Part shown: positions 44,162-53,047 of the stretch, piece after piece
How the letters are laid out: each line of letters opens with the position of its first letter
Numbering within the stretch: position 1 is the first letter of the stretch
Origin: Streptomyces sp. Je 1-79
GTDB lineage: Bacteria > Actinomycetota > Actinomycetes > Streptomycetales > Streptomycetaceae
Assembly: GCF_025195125.1 (NCBI RefSeq)
Contig: NZ_JAMGSL010000001.1
Coordinates: 1-64,000, forward strand
Direction: 5' to 3'
DNA: 64,000 nt
Made by a program: the position numbers and the translations under genes
Notes under the pieces: generated by a model
The model's input: the letters and a program-made list of their open reading frames with translations, nothing else
The model's database searches: none
What the model was told of the DNA's origin: nothing

Positions 44162-44164
44162 TGT
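44137..44164 (+). promoter_or_regulatory. Candidate promoter of the xylFGH-like operon
   Basis: TTGCCG (44137-44142) and TAATGT (44159-44164) are 16 bases apart and lie 80 bases before the binding-protein start codon. The boxes are fair rather than perfect matches and overlap the end of the EamA remnant. Confidence 0.4.
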
Positions 44165-44243
44165 CGTATTAAGGCCGCATGTGCACCCCCTGTCTCCTGC
44201 GCTCACCGGGTGAAGGGGAGGGGGCGTACGGAAGGAGCCCCCC

Positions 44244-45326
44244 ATGACCCGCACATTGCGTGGCGCGATCGCCCTGGCCGGTGCCGCAGCCCTCTCCCTG
44301 GGCGCGGTGTCCGTGAGCGGAGCCCAGCCGGGCGCAGCGAAGCAGGAGGAAGTCAAGATCGGCCTGCTGCTCCCCGAGAGCAAGACCACGCGCTACGAGA
44401 AGTTCGACCGGCCGTACATCGAGCAGAAGATCAAGGAACTGGCGCCCGACGCGCAGATCGACTACTACAACGCGGCCGAGAGCGCGACCACCCAGCAGCA
44501 GCAGGTCAACACCGCGCTCGCCAAGGGCGACCAGGTGCTGATCCTGGACGCCGTGGACTCCAAGTCGATCCAGTCCTCGGTGCAGAAGGCCCATGACGCG
44601 GGCGTGAAGGTCGTCGCGTACGACCGCCTCGCGCAGGGTCCCGTCGACGCCTACGTCTCGTACGACAACCGCAAGGTCGGCGAGTTGCAGGGGCAGGCGC
44701 TGCTCGACGCGCTCGGTGACAAGGCCGAGACCGGCCAGATCGTGATGCACAACGGCTCGCCCACGGACCCCAACGCCGCGGAGTTCAAGGCCGGCGCGCA
44801 CTCGGTTCTGGACGGCAAGGTCAAGATCGGCAAGGAGTACGACACCCCGAACTGGGACCCCAACAACGCCAACCAGCAGATGTCGGGTGCGATCAGCGCA
44901 CTGGGCAAGGAGAACATCGTCGGCGTGTACTCGGCCAACGACGGCCTGGCGGCGGGCATCGCCACCGCGCTCAAGTCGGCGGGCATCAATGTGCCGTTGA
45001 CGGGTCAGGACGCCCAGCTCGACGCCATCCAGCGGATTCTCCTCGGCACCCAGACCATCACGGTCGAGAAGCCGTACAAGCCGGAGGCCGACATCGCCGC
45101 CACCATGGCCGTTGATCTCGCCGAGGGCAAGGAGCTTCCCGCGTCCCTGACGCCGACGACCGTCACCAGCGGCAGCGGCCAGAAGGTCCCGGCCAACCTG
45201 TTGACCCCGATCGTCGTCGACAAGGACAACATCAAGGACACGGTCGTCAAGGACGGTCTGTACACGGTCGACGAGATCTGCACTCCCACCTACGCGCAGG
45301 CCTGCGAGGAAGCCGGCCTGAAGTAG
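44244..45326 (+). CDS. Sugar ABC transporter substrate-binding protein, XylF-like
   Basis: This 360-residue periplasmic-binding protein of the ribose/xylose (type 1) fold has a signal peptide that ends near SGAQPGA; no lipobox Cys is present. Conserved segments are VKIGLLLPESKTTRYEKFDRPYIE, QVLILDAVDSKSIQ, VVAYDRL, GQIVMHNGSPTDPNA, VGVYSANDGLAAG and PLTGQDAQLDAIQ, closest to D-xylose-binding proteins. The start is ATG 44244 after GAAGGAG. With the next two genes it forms a CUT2-type importer. The sugar is inferred. Confidence 0.91.
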   Translation: MTRTLRGAIALAGAAALSLGAVSVSGAQPGAAKQEEVKIGLLLPESKTTRYEKFDRPYIEQKIKELAPDAQIDYYNAAESATTQQQQVNTALAKGDQVLILDAVDSKSIQSSVQKAHDAGVKVVAYDRLAQGPVDAYVSYDNRKVGELQGQALLDALGDKAETGQIVMHNGSPTDPNAAEFKAGAHSVLDGKVKIGKEYDTPNWDPNNANQQMSGAISALGKENIVGVYSANDGLAAGIATALKSAGINVPLTGQDAQLDAIQRILLGTQTITVEKPYKPEADIAATMAVDLAEGKELPASLTPTTVTSGSGQKVPANLLTPIVVDKDNIKDTVVKDGLYTVDEICTPTYAQACEEAGLK

Positions 45327-45457
45327 CCGTCGCGGTGCGAGCCATGGCGACCGTGCCCGTGGGCGTGCGCGAACCGTAGCCCCGCGTGGGCGGTAGCCAT
45401 GGCCGTCTCCGTACACCAGCCGTAGCCGAACGGGGGACGGGCAGGAGGCGGTCGAAG

Positions 45458-46237
45458 GTGCCCGACACACCTGTACTCACTCTGCGGGGGCTCTCCAAGC
45501 GGTTCGGTGCCGTCCAGGCCCTCTCGGACTTCGATCTGGAGGTCCACCCCGGCGAGGTCGTCGCGCTCGTCGGCGACAACGGCGCCGGGAAGTCGACCGC
45601 CGTGAAGGCGATCGCCGGGGTGAACCCGCCGGACGAGGGCGTCATCACCTGGGAGGGCCGCACGGTCAGCATCAACCGGCCCCATGACGCCCAGCATCTC
45701 GGCATCGCCACCGTCTACCAGGACCTGGCGCTCTGCGACAACCTCGACGTCGTCGGCAACCTCTTCCTCGGCCGTGAGCTCAAGAGCTGGGGCGTGCTCG
45801 ACGAGGTCCGCATGGAACAGCGCTCGCGCGAACTGCTCGACACGCTCTCCATCCGCATTCCCAGCGTCCGGATCCCCGTCGCCTCGCTCTCCGGCGGCCA
45901 GCGCCAGACCGTGGCGATCGCCCGGTCCCTGATCGGCGAACCGAAGGTCGTCATCCTGGACGAACCCACCGCCGCGCTGGGCGTGGAGCAGACCGCCGAG
46001 GTCCTCGACCTCGTCGAACGGCTCCGCGAACACGGCCTCGGCACCATCCTGATCAGCCACAACATGGTGGACGTCATGGCGGTCGCGGACCGGATCGCCG
46101 TCCTGCGCCTCGGCCGGAACAACGGCTTCTTCGACAGACGCTCCACCACCACGGAGGAGATCATCTCCGCCATCACCGGGGCGAGCGACAGTGCCGTGAC
46201 CCGCCGCCAGGCCCGTAAGAGGGAGGAGGAGCTATGA
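45458..46237 (+). CDS. Sugar ABC transporter ATP-binding protein, XylG-like, single domain
   Basis: This 259-residue ATPase has Walker A GDNGAGKST, signature LSGGQRQTVAIARSL, Walker B VVILDEPTAALG and H-loop ISHNM. Classical XylG/RbsA proteins carry two such domains (about 500 residues), but this one has a single domain as in FrcA-type systems, so it presumably dimerises. The start is GTG 45458 with AGGAGG nine bases upstream; the in-frame GTG at 45386 is less likely. Its stop overlaps the permease start (ATGA). The gene follows the binding protein by 131 bp. Confidence 0.91.
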   Translation: MPDTPVLTLRGLSKRFGAVQALSDFDLEVHPGEVVALVGDNGAGKSTAVKAIAGVNPPDEGVITWEGRTVSINRPHDAQHLGIATVYQDLALCDNLDVVGNLFLGRELKSWGVLDEVRMEQRSRELLDTLSIRIPSVRIPVASLSGGQRQTVAIARSLIGEPKVVILDEPTAALGVEQTAEVLDLVERLREHGLGTILISHNMVDVMAVADRIAVLRLGRNNGFFDRRSTTTEEIISAITGASDSAVTRRQARKREEEL

Positions 46238-47535
46238 GGCGCGACCGAGGCCGCCACGACCCCTCCTTCCCGGGATCCGGCGAGGGGAACAGCCAGGGGC
46301 CGGCCCATGACGCCGTCCCCGCCGTGGACACCCGGCTGATCGTCCGGGAGGAGGGCATCAAGGGGTACCTCGGGGAGTTCAGGCGCAAGCTCCGCAGCGG
46401 TGAGCTGGGCTCCCTGCCGGTGGTCATCGCCGTGGCCATCATCTGGACGGTGTTCGGCTCCCTGGACAGCGCGTTCCTCTCGGCGCAGAACCTCTCCGAC
46501 CTCAGCCAGCAGATCGTCGGCACCGGAATGATCGCCATCGGGATCGTCTTCGTCCTGCTGCTCGGCGAGATCGACCTCTCCGTCGGATCCGTCAGCGGCC
46601 TGTGCGCCGCGATCTTCGCCGTCCTGAACGTCATGAACGGCATGAACGAGTGGCTGGCGCTCCTGGTCGCCATCGCCGGCGGAGCGGCCGTCGGACTCAT
46701 CCAGGGCTTCTTCTTCGCCAAGGTCGGCGTGCCCGCGTTCGTCGTGACGCTGGCCGGCAACCTCGCCTGGAACGGACTCATGCTCCAGGTGCTGGGCACC
46801 AGCGGCACGGTCAACATCCCCAGCGAGAGCATCGTCTCCGAGCTCTACTCGAAGATCTTCCACAGCCCGGCCGCCGCCTATGTGACCGCCGCCGTCGGCG
46901 TCGGGCTCTTCCTGACGGCCGCCCTCCTCGACGCCAGGCGCCGCCAGAGGGCCAGGGTGCCGTACCGGCCGATCGCCGAGATCGTGATCCGTACGGTCGT
47001 CATCGGCGCGATCGCCTTCGCCGCCGCCTACATCCTCAACCAGTACCAGGGGCTCCCGCTGGCCCTCCTCATCTTCCTGGTCCTGCTGGTCGTCGTGGAC
47101 TTCGTGCTCCGCCGCACCACGTACGGACGTCAGATCTTCGCCGTCGGCGGCAACATCGAGGGCGCGCGCCGGGCCGGTATCAGCGTGGCGTTCATCCGGA
47201 TGACCGTGTTCTCGATCGCCGGCACCATGGCGGCGGTCGGCGGTCTCTTCCTCGCCGGGCAGATCCAGTCCGCGAGCCAGACCTCGGGCGGCGGCAACCT
47301 GCTGATGAACGTCATCGCCGCCGCCGTCATCGGCGGCACCAGCCTGTTCGGCGGCCGCGGCTCCGTCTGGTCGGCCCTGCTCGGCGCGCTGGTGATCGGG
47401 TCGATCCAGTCCGGCATGAACATCATGGGCGTCAGCAACGCCGTCCAGTTCATGATCACCGGAGCGGTCCTGCTGGCCGCGGTGGTCGTCGACTCGCTGT
47501 CCCGGCGCAGCCAGAAGGCCGCGGGGCGCGCCTGA
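46234..47535 (+). CDS. Sugar ABC transporter permease, XylH-like
   Basis: This 433-residue CUT2 permease has about ten membrane segments and a 65-residue cytoplasmic N-terminal extension. Family motifs include GEIDLSVGSVSGL, the RTTYGRQIFAVGGNIEGARRAGI coupling region and GGTSLFGGRGSVWSALLGALVIGSI near the C-terminus. It overlaps the ATPase gene by four bases. The three genes form a complete importer, most like D-xylose XylFGH, with no adjacent sugar kinase or isomerase gene. Confidence 0.92.
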   Translation: MRRDRGRHDPSFPGSGEGNSQGPAHDAVPAVDTRLIVREEGIKGYLGEFRRKLRSGELGSLPVVIAVAIIWTVFGSLDSAFLSAQNLSDLSQQIVGTGMIAIGIVFVLLLGEIDLSVGSVSGLCAAIFAVLNVMNGMNEWLALLVAIAGGAAVGLIQGFFFAKVGVPAFVVTLAGNLAWNGLMLQVLGTSGTVNIPSESIVSELYSKIFHSPAAAYVTAAVGVGLFLTAALLDARRRQRARVPYRPIAEIVIRTVVIGAIAFAAAYILNQYQGLPLALLIFLVLLVVVDFVLRRTTYGRQIFAVGGNIEGARRAGISVAFIRMTVFSIAGTMAAVGGLFLAGQIQSASQTSGGGNLLMNVIAAAVIGGTSLFGGRGSVWSALLGALVIGSIQSGMNIMGVSNAVQFMITGAVLLAAVVVDSLSRRSQKAAGRA

Positions 47536-47554
47536 GGAACGGCCAGGAGCGGTC

Positions 47555-48472
47555 CTACGCGACGCCGCCGCGCCGGTGCAGGGCGTCCAGGGCGGCCAGT
47601 TCGTCCTCGGTGAGCCGCAGCGCGCCCGCGGCGACGTTGGCGGTCAGGTGGTCCGGGTCGCCGGTGCCGGGGATCGCGAGCACGTGCGGCCCCCGGTGCA
47701 GCGTCCACGCGAGCCGCACCTGCGTCGGGCTCGCCCCGTGCGCCCGGGCGACGGCGAGCACCTCGCCGTCCGCCGCGCCCTGGGATCCGGCCTCGCGGCC
47801 CGCTCCGGCGATGGAGTAGAAGGGCACGTACGCGATGCCCTGCTCGCCGCACTCGCGGACGAACGCGTCGTGGTCGGGCCGTACCCCGATCCCGTACTGG
47901 TTCTGTACGCAGACCACCGGGGCGATCGCCCGGGCCTCGGCCACGTGGTGGGGGTGGACGTTGGAGAGGCCCAGGTGGCGGATGAGCCCGGCCGCGCGCA
48001 GCTCGGCCAGCGCCCCGAAACGCTCGGCGATCGAGTCGGTGCCGACGACGCGCAGGTTCACCACGTCGAGGTGGTCGCGGCCGAGCTGGCGCAGGTTCTC
48101 CTCGACCTGCCCCCGCAGCTGTCCGGGGGTGGCGTGGGGCATCCAGTGTCCCGACGGGTCGCGGCCCGGCCCGACCTTGGTGGTGATGACCAGATCGTCC
48201 GGGTAGGGGCCGAGGGCCCGGTTGATCAGTTCGTTGGCGGAGCGCAGCGGCGAGAAGTAGAACGCGGCGGTGTCGATGTGGTTCACCCCGAGTTCGACCG
48301 CCCGGCGCAGGACGGCGACGGCCTGGTCCCGGTCGCGGGGCGTGGCGGCCTCGATCAGTGCCTCTCCGGTCTGGGGGAGGCGCATCGCGCCGAAGCCGAT
48401 GCGGTTGACCGTGAGGTCGCCGAGTGTCCAGGTGCCCGAGGCGGTGGCGGTGATCGTTTCCGTGGTGGTCAT
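47555..48472 (-). CDS. Aldo/keto reductase
   Basis: This 305-residue TIM-barrel oxidoreductase has the aldo/keto reductase motifs GFGAMRLP, VNHIDTAAFYF (catalytic Asp and Tyr), ITTKVGPG (Lys) and the NADPH-binding segment VLAIPGTGDPDHLTANV. The catalytic His is less clear: the expected region reads LDVVNLRVVGTD. The start is ATG 48472. It resembles the YakC/oxidoreductase branch, whose substrates are rarely known. It converges on the xylH-like gene with only 19 bp between stops and is divergent from opcA. Confidence 0.9.
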   Translation of the reverse strand: MTTTETITATASGTWTLGDLTVNRIGFGAMRLPQTGEALIEAATPRDRDQAVAVLRRAVELGVNHIDTAAFYFSPLRSANELINRALGPYPDDLVITTKVGPGRDPSGHWMPHATPGQLRGQVEENLRQLGRDHLDVVNLRVVGTDSIAERFGALAELRAAGLIRHLGLSNVHPHHVAEARAIAPVVCVQNQYGIGVRPDHDAFVRECGEQGIAYVPFYSIAGAGREAGSQGAADGEVLAVARAHGASPTQVRLAWTLHRGPHVLAIPGTGDPDHLTANVAAGALRLTEDELAALDALHRRGGVA

Positions 48473-48669
48473 GCCGATGATGATCTCCCCGAGCGGGCCC
48501 GGAGCGCCAGGCTCGGCGGTCGTTCCGTAGGGGAGCTCCTCGCGCCGCCGTCGCGTACACGGGTTCCGTACGGAGGTACCGGCGAGTGGGGCGGGACCGC
48601 CGTCGCCCGCGTAGGCTCAGGGAGAAGGCCGCAGCGATCACACGGCGACGGAGGGAACGGGCGCGGGCC

Positions 48670-49590
48670 ATGAAGATCGATCTCACGGACACCACATCCA
48701 GCAAGATCAACAAGGCGATCGTCGAGGGCCGCCGGGCCGTCGGCACCCCCGCCGTCGGCATGGTGCTCACCCTTGTCATCGTCACCGACGAGGAGAACGC
48801 CTACGACTCGCTGAAGGCCGCCACCGAGGCCTCCCGCGAACACCCCTCCCGCACCCTCGTCGTCATCAAGCGACACGCCCGCCAGCCCCGGCGGCGCCAG
48901 GACGACCGCCTCGACGCGGAGGTCCGCGTCGGCAGTGACGCCGGGTCGGGGGAGACCGTCCTGCTCAGGCTGTACGGCGAACTCGGCGCCCGCGCCGACT
49001 CCGTGGTCCTCCCGCTGCTGCTCCCCGACGCCCCCGTCGTCGTCTGGTGGCCGGTCGACGCCCCCGAGGTCCCGTCCAAGGACCCGCTCGGCACGCTTGC
49101 CCAGCGCCGGATCACCGACGCGTACGCCGTCGAGGACCCCCTCACCGCGCTCGACGTCCGCGCCGCCTCCTACGCCCCCGGCGACACCGACCTCGCCTGG
49201 ACCCGGCTCACCCCGTGGCGCTCGATGCTCGCCGCCGCCCTCGACCAGGCCCGGGCGACGGTCGTCTCTGCCGCCGTGGAGAGCGAGGCCGACAACCCCA
49301 GCGCCGAACTGCTGGCCCGCTGGTTCGAGGACCGGCTGCGCGTCCCGGTCGAACGGGTCGTCACGGACGGGCCGGTCGTCACCGCCGTGCGCCTCGGCAC
49401 GCCCGACGGCGAGATCCGCATCGACCGGCCCGAGGGCCCGGTCGCGAGGCTGTCCATCCCCGGCCAGCCCAGCCGTGTCCTCGCCCTGAAGGTCCGCACG
49501 ACCGCCGAACTGATCGCCGAGGAACTGCGCAGGCTCGACCCCGACGAGGTGTACGCCTCGGCGCTGAGGGCCGCCGCGGTGGCCGCGTAG
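48670..49590 (+). CDS. opcA: Glucose-6-phosphate dehydrogenase assembly protein OpcA (orphan copy)
   Basis: This 306-residue protein of the OpcA family carries the motifs HPSRTLVVI, VVLPLLLPDAPVVVWWP and LAWTRLTPWRSMLAAALD. OpcA activates or assembles glucose-6-phosphate dehydrogenase in cyanobacteria and actinobacteria. It starts at ATG 48670, with only a weak ribosome site. Normally opcA follows zwf in the pentose-phosphate operon; here no zwf, tal or tkt gene is present, so this is probably a second, dispersed copy. The adjacent xylose-type importer may explain its position, but that is speculation. Confidence 0.88.
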   Translation: MKIDLTDTTSSKINKAIVEGRRAVGTPAVGMVLTLVIVTDEENAYDSLKAATEASREHPSRTLVVIKRHARQPRRRQDDRLDAEVRVGSDAGSGETVLLRLYGELGARADSVVLPLLLPDAPVVVWWPVDAPEVPSKDPLGTLAQRRITDAYAVEDPLTALDVRAASYAPGDTDLAWTRLTPWRSMLAAALDQARATVVSAAVESEADNPSAELLARWFEDRLRVPVERVVTDGPVVTAVRLGTPDGEIRIDRPEGPVARLSIPGQPSRVLALKVRTTAELIAEELRRLDPDEVYASALRAAAVAA

Positions 49591-49674
49591 CGGCCGCGGC
49601 CGACAGCCTCGCGGGGCCTTTGACTGGCGCGAGCGGGGCCCTCGCATGCCTCGCGGGGAAGCGCGGGGCTCCGC

Positions 49675-50865
49675 TCAGGTCTGCGGGTCGAGCGGCAACC
49701 CCACGTAGTTCTGGGCCAGTTCGGCGGCCGCGTGCCGAGAACTCGCGATCCGGTCGAGCTGGGACAGCTGGAGCCGGGTGTCGAAGCCGGACTGCGCCGG
49801 GTCGCTGTGCAGCGTCGTCGTCATGAAGTACGAGAAGTGCTCGGCGCGCCACACCCGGCGCAGGCACGCGTCGGAGTAGCCGTCGAGCAGCTCGGTCGAG
49901 CCCGTCGCCGCCAGGTGGGCGAAGGCCCGCGCCAGGACGATCACGTCGGCGGCGGCGAGGTTGAGCCCCTTCGCGCCGGTCGGCGGGACGATGTGCGCCG
50001 AGTCCCCGGCGAGGAACAGCCGCCCGTACCGCATCGGCTCGGTCACCGAACTGCGCATCGGCAGCACCGACTTCTGGGTGACCGGGCCTCGCGCGAGCCG
50101 CCACCCGGGGGCTTCCCCGAGCGCGAAGCGGGCGTCGAGTTCGTCCCAGATCCGGTCGTCCGGCCAGTCGGCCGGGTCGGTGCCGTTCGGTACCTGGAGG
50201 TAGAGCCGGCTCACCGTGGGCGAGCGCATGCTGGCCAGCGCGAAGCCACGCTCGGAGTGGGCGTAGATCAACTCCTCGTACACGGGCGGGGCTTCGGCGA
50301 GGATGCCGAGCCAGGAGTACGGGTACGTCCGCTCGTACGTCCTCCGTTCACCCTCCGGGACGGCCGTGCGCGCCACGCCGTGGAAGCCGTCGCACCCGAC
50401 CACGTAGTCGCAGGTCAGGGTCTTTTCGCGGCCCTCGTGGGCGTAACGGATCACCGGGCGGTCCGTGTCGACGCCCTCCACCGACCGCACCTCGGCCTCG
50501 AACAGCAGCGGTCCGCCGTCGGCGAGCTGAAGGCCGATCAGGTCCTTGACCACCTCGGTCTGCGCGTAGACCCAGACCCGGCGGCCGTCGGTCAGGGAGG
50601 GGAAGTCGACCCGGTGCGCACGTCCGTCGAAGCGCAGCTCGATGCCGTCGTGGGGGATGCCCTCGGCATCCAGACGGGAACCCGCCCCGGCGGCGCGCAG
50701 GGCGTCGACGGTGGCTTGTTCGAGGATCCCGGCGCGCTGCCGCCGCTCGACGTACGCGCGGTCGCGGGACTCCAGGACCACGCTGTCGATCCCCGCGCCG
50801 TGCAGCAGGCGGGCGAGGAGCAGCCCGGAGGGACCGCCCCCGACGATCCCGACGGTGGTGTGCAT
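49675..50865 (-). CDS. pobA: 4-hydroxybenzoate 3-monooxygenase
   Basis: This 396-residue flavoprotein hydroxylase has the FAD fingerprint GIVGGGPSGLLLARLL at the N-terminus, the DG-type motif (VVGCDGFHGVART) and the second FAD motif LFLAGDSAHIVPPTGAKGLNLAAAD. Length and motifs match PobA, which converts 4-hydroxybenzoate to protocatechuate with NADPH and oxygen. The start is ATG 50865, with GGAGG four bases upstream. It is divergent from a double IclR-type regulator and 2.8 kb from the protocatechuate pathway genes, so product and pathway agree. A palindrome in its promoter is the likely control site. Confidence 0.93.
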   Translation of the reverse strand: MHTTVGIVGGGPSGLLLARLLHGAGIDSVVLESRDRAYVERRQRAGILEQATVDALRAAGAGSRLDAEGIPHDGIELRFDGRAHRVDFPSLTDGRRVWVYAQTEVVKDLIGLQLADGGPLLFEAEVRSVEGVDTDRPVIRYAHEGREKTLTCDYVVGCDGFHGVARTAVPEGERRTYERTYPYSWLGILAEAPPVYEELIYAHSERGFALASMRSPTVSRLYLQVPNGTDPADWPDDRIWDELDARFALGEAPGWRLARGPVTQKSVLPMRSSVTEPMRYGRLFLAGDSAHIVPPTGAKGLNLAAADVIVLARAFAHLAATGSTELLDGYSDACLRRVWRAEHFSYFMTTTLHSDPAQSGFDTRLQLSQLDRIASSRHAAAELAQNYVGLPLDPQT

Positions 50866-50885
50866 CAGGCCTCCATGTTCGTATA

Positions 50886-50901
50886 GTGAAGAAAACTTCA
50901 C
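50886..50901. promoter_or_regulatory. pobA operator palindrome
   Basis: GTGAAG-AAAA-CTTCAC is a perfect inverted repeat of 6-base arms, 20 bases upstream of the pobA start. On the pobA strand it is directly followed by CTATAC, a plausible -10, so a bound regulator would cover the promoter. The divergent IclR-type protein is the obvious candidate binder. Confidence 0.72.
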
Positions 50902-51018
50902 CGTAGAGTGGGCCGAGTCTGCGCCTGCCGTGCCCGGCTGTCAACGCCCGCGTGGACGCGTCGGACCCCTCAGCCGTCCGTCCTCTACGGTGTCCCCGAG
51001 ATCCGTCAGGGAGAGTCC

Positions 51019-52932
51019 ATGCCACCGACCGAAACCCCTCCGGCGCCGGACGCCGGAGCGTCGGCGGCCGTGCCGCCGGAGGCCGTCGCGCCGCTGATGC
51101 GCGGCCTCATGGTGCTGCGCCGGCTCACCGACGCCGACGGGGCCCTCAGCCTCAGTGAGCTGGAGCGCACCACGGGCCTGGCCCGCTCCACCGTCGACCG
51201 GGTGACCGGCACGCTCGCCCGCATGGGATACGTACGGCTCGACGGCCGTGACGTCTTCCTCGCACCCCGGCTCATGGAGCTGGGCAACGTGTACCTGGCC
51301 GCCCTCGGGCTTCCCGCGCTGCTCGGCGGCCCCGCAGACGCGCTCGCGGACGAGCTCGACGAGTCGGTCTCCCTCGCGGTCGCGGACGGCGACGGCATCC
51401 GCTTCGTCCACCAGGCGACCCGCCGGCGCGCGATGTCCCTCAGCTTCCGCATCGGCGACCCGCTCCCCGCCGAACGGACCGCCCCGGGGGCGTTGTTCGC
51501 GGTGCGCTGGACGGAGACGGAGTGGGAGCGGTGGCGGGCGCGCCGGACGGCCGATCCGGGGAACGCCGGCTTTCCCGCCGTACCGCCCGGTGCCGGGCCG
51601 GACGAGAAGGAGTTCGCCGCGCGCGCGGCGCGGGCGGGCGAGCGGGGCTGGGCCCTGGACGACCAGCTGATCGAGCCCGGCCTGGTCGCGCTGGCCCTGC
51701 CCGTACGGGACGGGGAGGGCGCCGTGGCCTGCGTGGCCAGCGTGGTCAGCCACACCAGCCGCCACAGCGCGGACTCGCTGCGCGAGGCGATGCTGCCGCG
51801 CCTGCGGGGAGCGGTCGCGGACTGGGAGGAGCTGCTGAAGCGACACGCCGCCGAGGTCGCGACGCGGCGGGCGGCGACCGGAGACGCACCTCGCGGCGGA
51901 TCACGCGCCCGGGGCGGCACCCACCCGCGGAGCCCCGACCCGGCTCCCTCGGAGGCCGGCTCACCGGGTCTCGACGGGGGCTCGCCGCAGGCGGCCTCGC
52001 GGGGCGCCCGCCCCGGGACGCCGCCGGAGCCGACCGGTCTCCAGGCCCTCGTGCCGCTGGGCGCCACCGCGCCGGAGCCGCCCGGCGGCGCGGGCGGAAC
52101 GGCCTCCGCCGGTCTCGCCGACTGGACCCACGCCTCGAAGCAGGAGCTCGGGCGCGGGTTCATCGAGTCCCTCGCCCGGGGGCTCACCGTCCTCACCGCC
52201 TTCGGCGAGGGCCGGGCCGCGCTGCCCCTGACCGCCGTCGCCGAGGCCACCGGGCTCGCCCGGGCCACCGCCCGGCGCGCCCTGATCACCCTGGAGCATC
52301 TCGGACACGTCGCCGCCGAAGGGCGGCTCTTCCGGCTCACCCCCCAGGTCCTCGCCCTCGGCTACCCGTACCTCTCCCGGATGCCGCTCCCGCAGATCGC
52401 CGCCCCCCACCTGGCGGAACTCTCGCGGCGCGTCCACGACTCGGCGTCCCTCGCCGTGCTCGCGGGCCATGACGTCCGCTACACCGCCCGGGTCGCCACC
52501 CGCCGGATCATGAGCGTCCACATCACGGTCGGCACCCGGTTCCCGGCCCAGGCCACCTCGCTGGGCCGGGTGATGCTCGCCGATCTGCCGCCCGAGGCCC
52601 GCGCCGAGTGGCTGGCGGACGTCGAGCCGCAGGCGCTCACGCCGCGCACCGTCACCTCGGGCACGGAACTCGCCGCCGTTCTGGAGCGCGTACGGCAGCA
52701 GGGGTACGCCCTCGTCGACGAGGAGCTGGAACAGGGGCTGCGCTCCATCGCCGTACCGGTGCGCGACCGCACGGGGGCGGTCGTGGCGGCCGTCAACGTC
52801 GCCATGCACAGCAGCCGGCGCACGGTCGAGGAGTGCGTCGGCGAGGTGCTGCCCGAGCTGCGCGCCGCGGTCGCCCGGATCGAGGACGACCTGCGCACGG
52901 CGGGACGCTTCGCCCACGTACCGGAAGCCTGA
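51019..52932 (+). CDS. Tandem double IclR-family regulator (PobR candidate)
   Basis: This 637-residue protein contains two complete IclR units in one chain. Unit 1 has a winged helix (VLRRLTDADGALSLSELERTTGLARSTVDRV, about residues 30-85) and a GAF-like ligand domain to about 275. A 100-residue Gly/Pro/Ala-rich linker follows. Unit 2 has its own helix-turn-helix (AVAEATGLARATARRALITLEHLG, about 410-435) and ligand domain with RYTARVATRRIMSVHITVGTRFPAQATSLGR in continuous order. IclR proteins usually have one of each. The start is ATG 51019 with AGGGAGA upstream. Its divergence from pobA suggests a 4-hydroxybenzoate-responsive regulator. Confidence 0.9.
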   Translation: MPPTETPPAPDAGASAAVPPEAVAPLMRGLMVLRRLTDADGALSLSELERTTGLARSTVDRVTGTLARMGYVRLDGRDVFLAPRLMELGNVYLAALGLPALLGGPADALADELDESVSLAVADGDGIRFVHQATRRRAMSLSFRIGDPLPAERTAPGALFAVRWTETEWERWRARRTADPGNAGFPAVPPGAGPDEKEFAARAARAGERGWALDDQLIEPGLVALALPVRDGEGAVACVASVVSHTSRHSADSLREAMLPRLRGAVADWEELLKRHAAEVATRRAATGDAPRGGSRARGGTHPRSPDPAPSEAGSPGLDGGSPQAASRGARPGTPPEPTGLQALVPLGATAPEPPGGAGGTASAGLADWTHASKQELGRGFIESLARGLTVLTAFGEGRAALPLTAVAEATGLARATARRALITLEHLGHVAAEGRLFRLTPQVLALGYPYLSRMPLPQIAAPHLAELSRRVHDSASLAVLAGHDVRYTARVATRRIMSVHITVGTRFPAQATSLGRVMLADLPPEARAEWLADVEPQALTPRTVTSGTELAAVLERVRQQGYALVDEELEQGLRSIAVPVRDRTGAVVAAVNVAMHSSRRTVEECVGEVLPELRAAVARIEDDLRTAGRFAHVPEA

Positions 52933-52995
52933 GCAGCCCGGGGGCCCCATGCCCCAGGCGGCCCCACGGCCCCGGGAGGACCCAAGGCCCCGGTG

Positions 52996-53047
52996 GTCAG
53001 GCAGCCAGGCCGTCAGGCAGCCAGGCCGTCAGGCTGTCATGCCGTCA
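52996..53047. repeat. Three 16-bp tandem repeats reaching the pcaV stop codon
   Basis: GTCAGGCAGCCAGGCC occurs at 52996 and 53012, a degenerate third copy begins at 53028, and a fourth partial copy (GTCAGGA) starts at 53044 and contains the pcaV stop codon (53045-53047). Confidence 0.85.
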
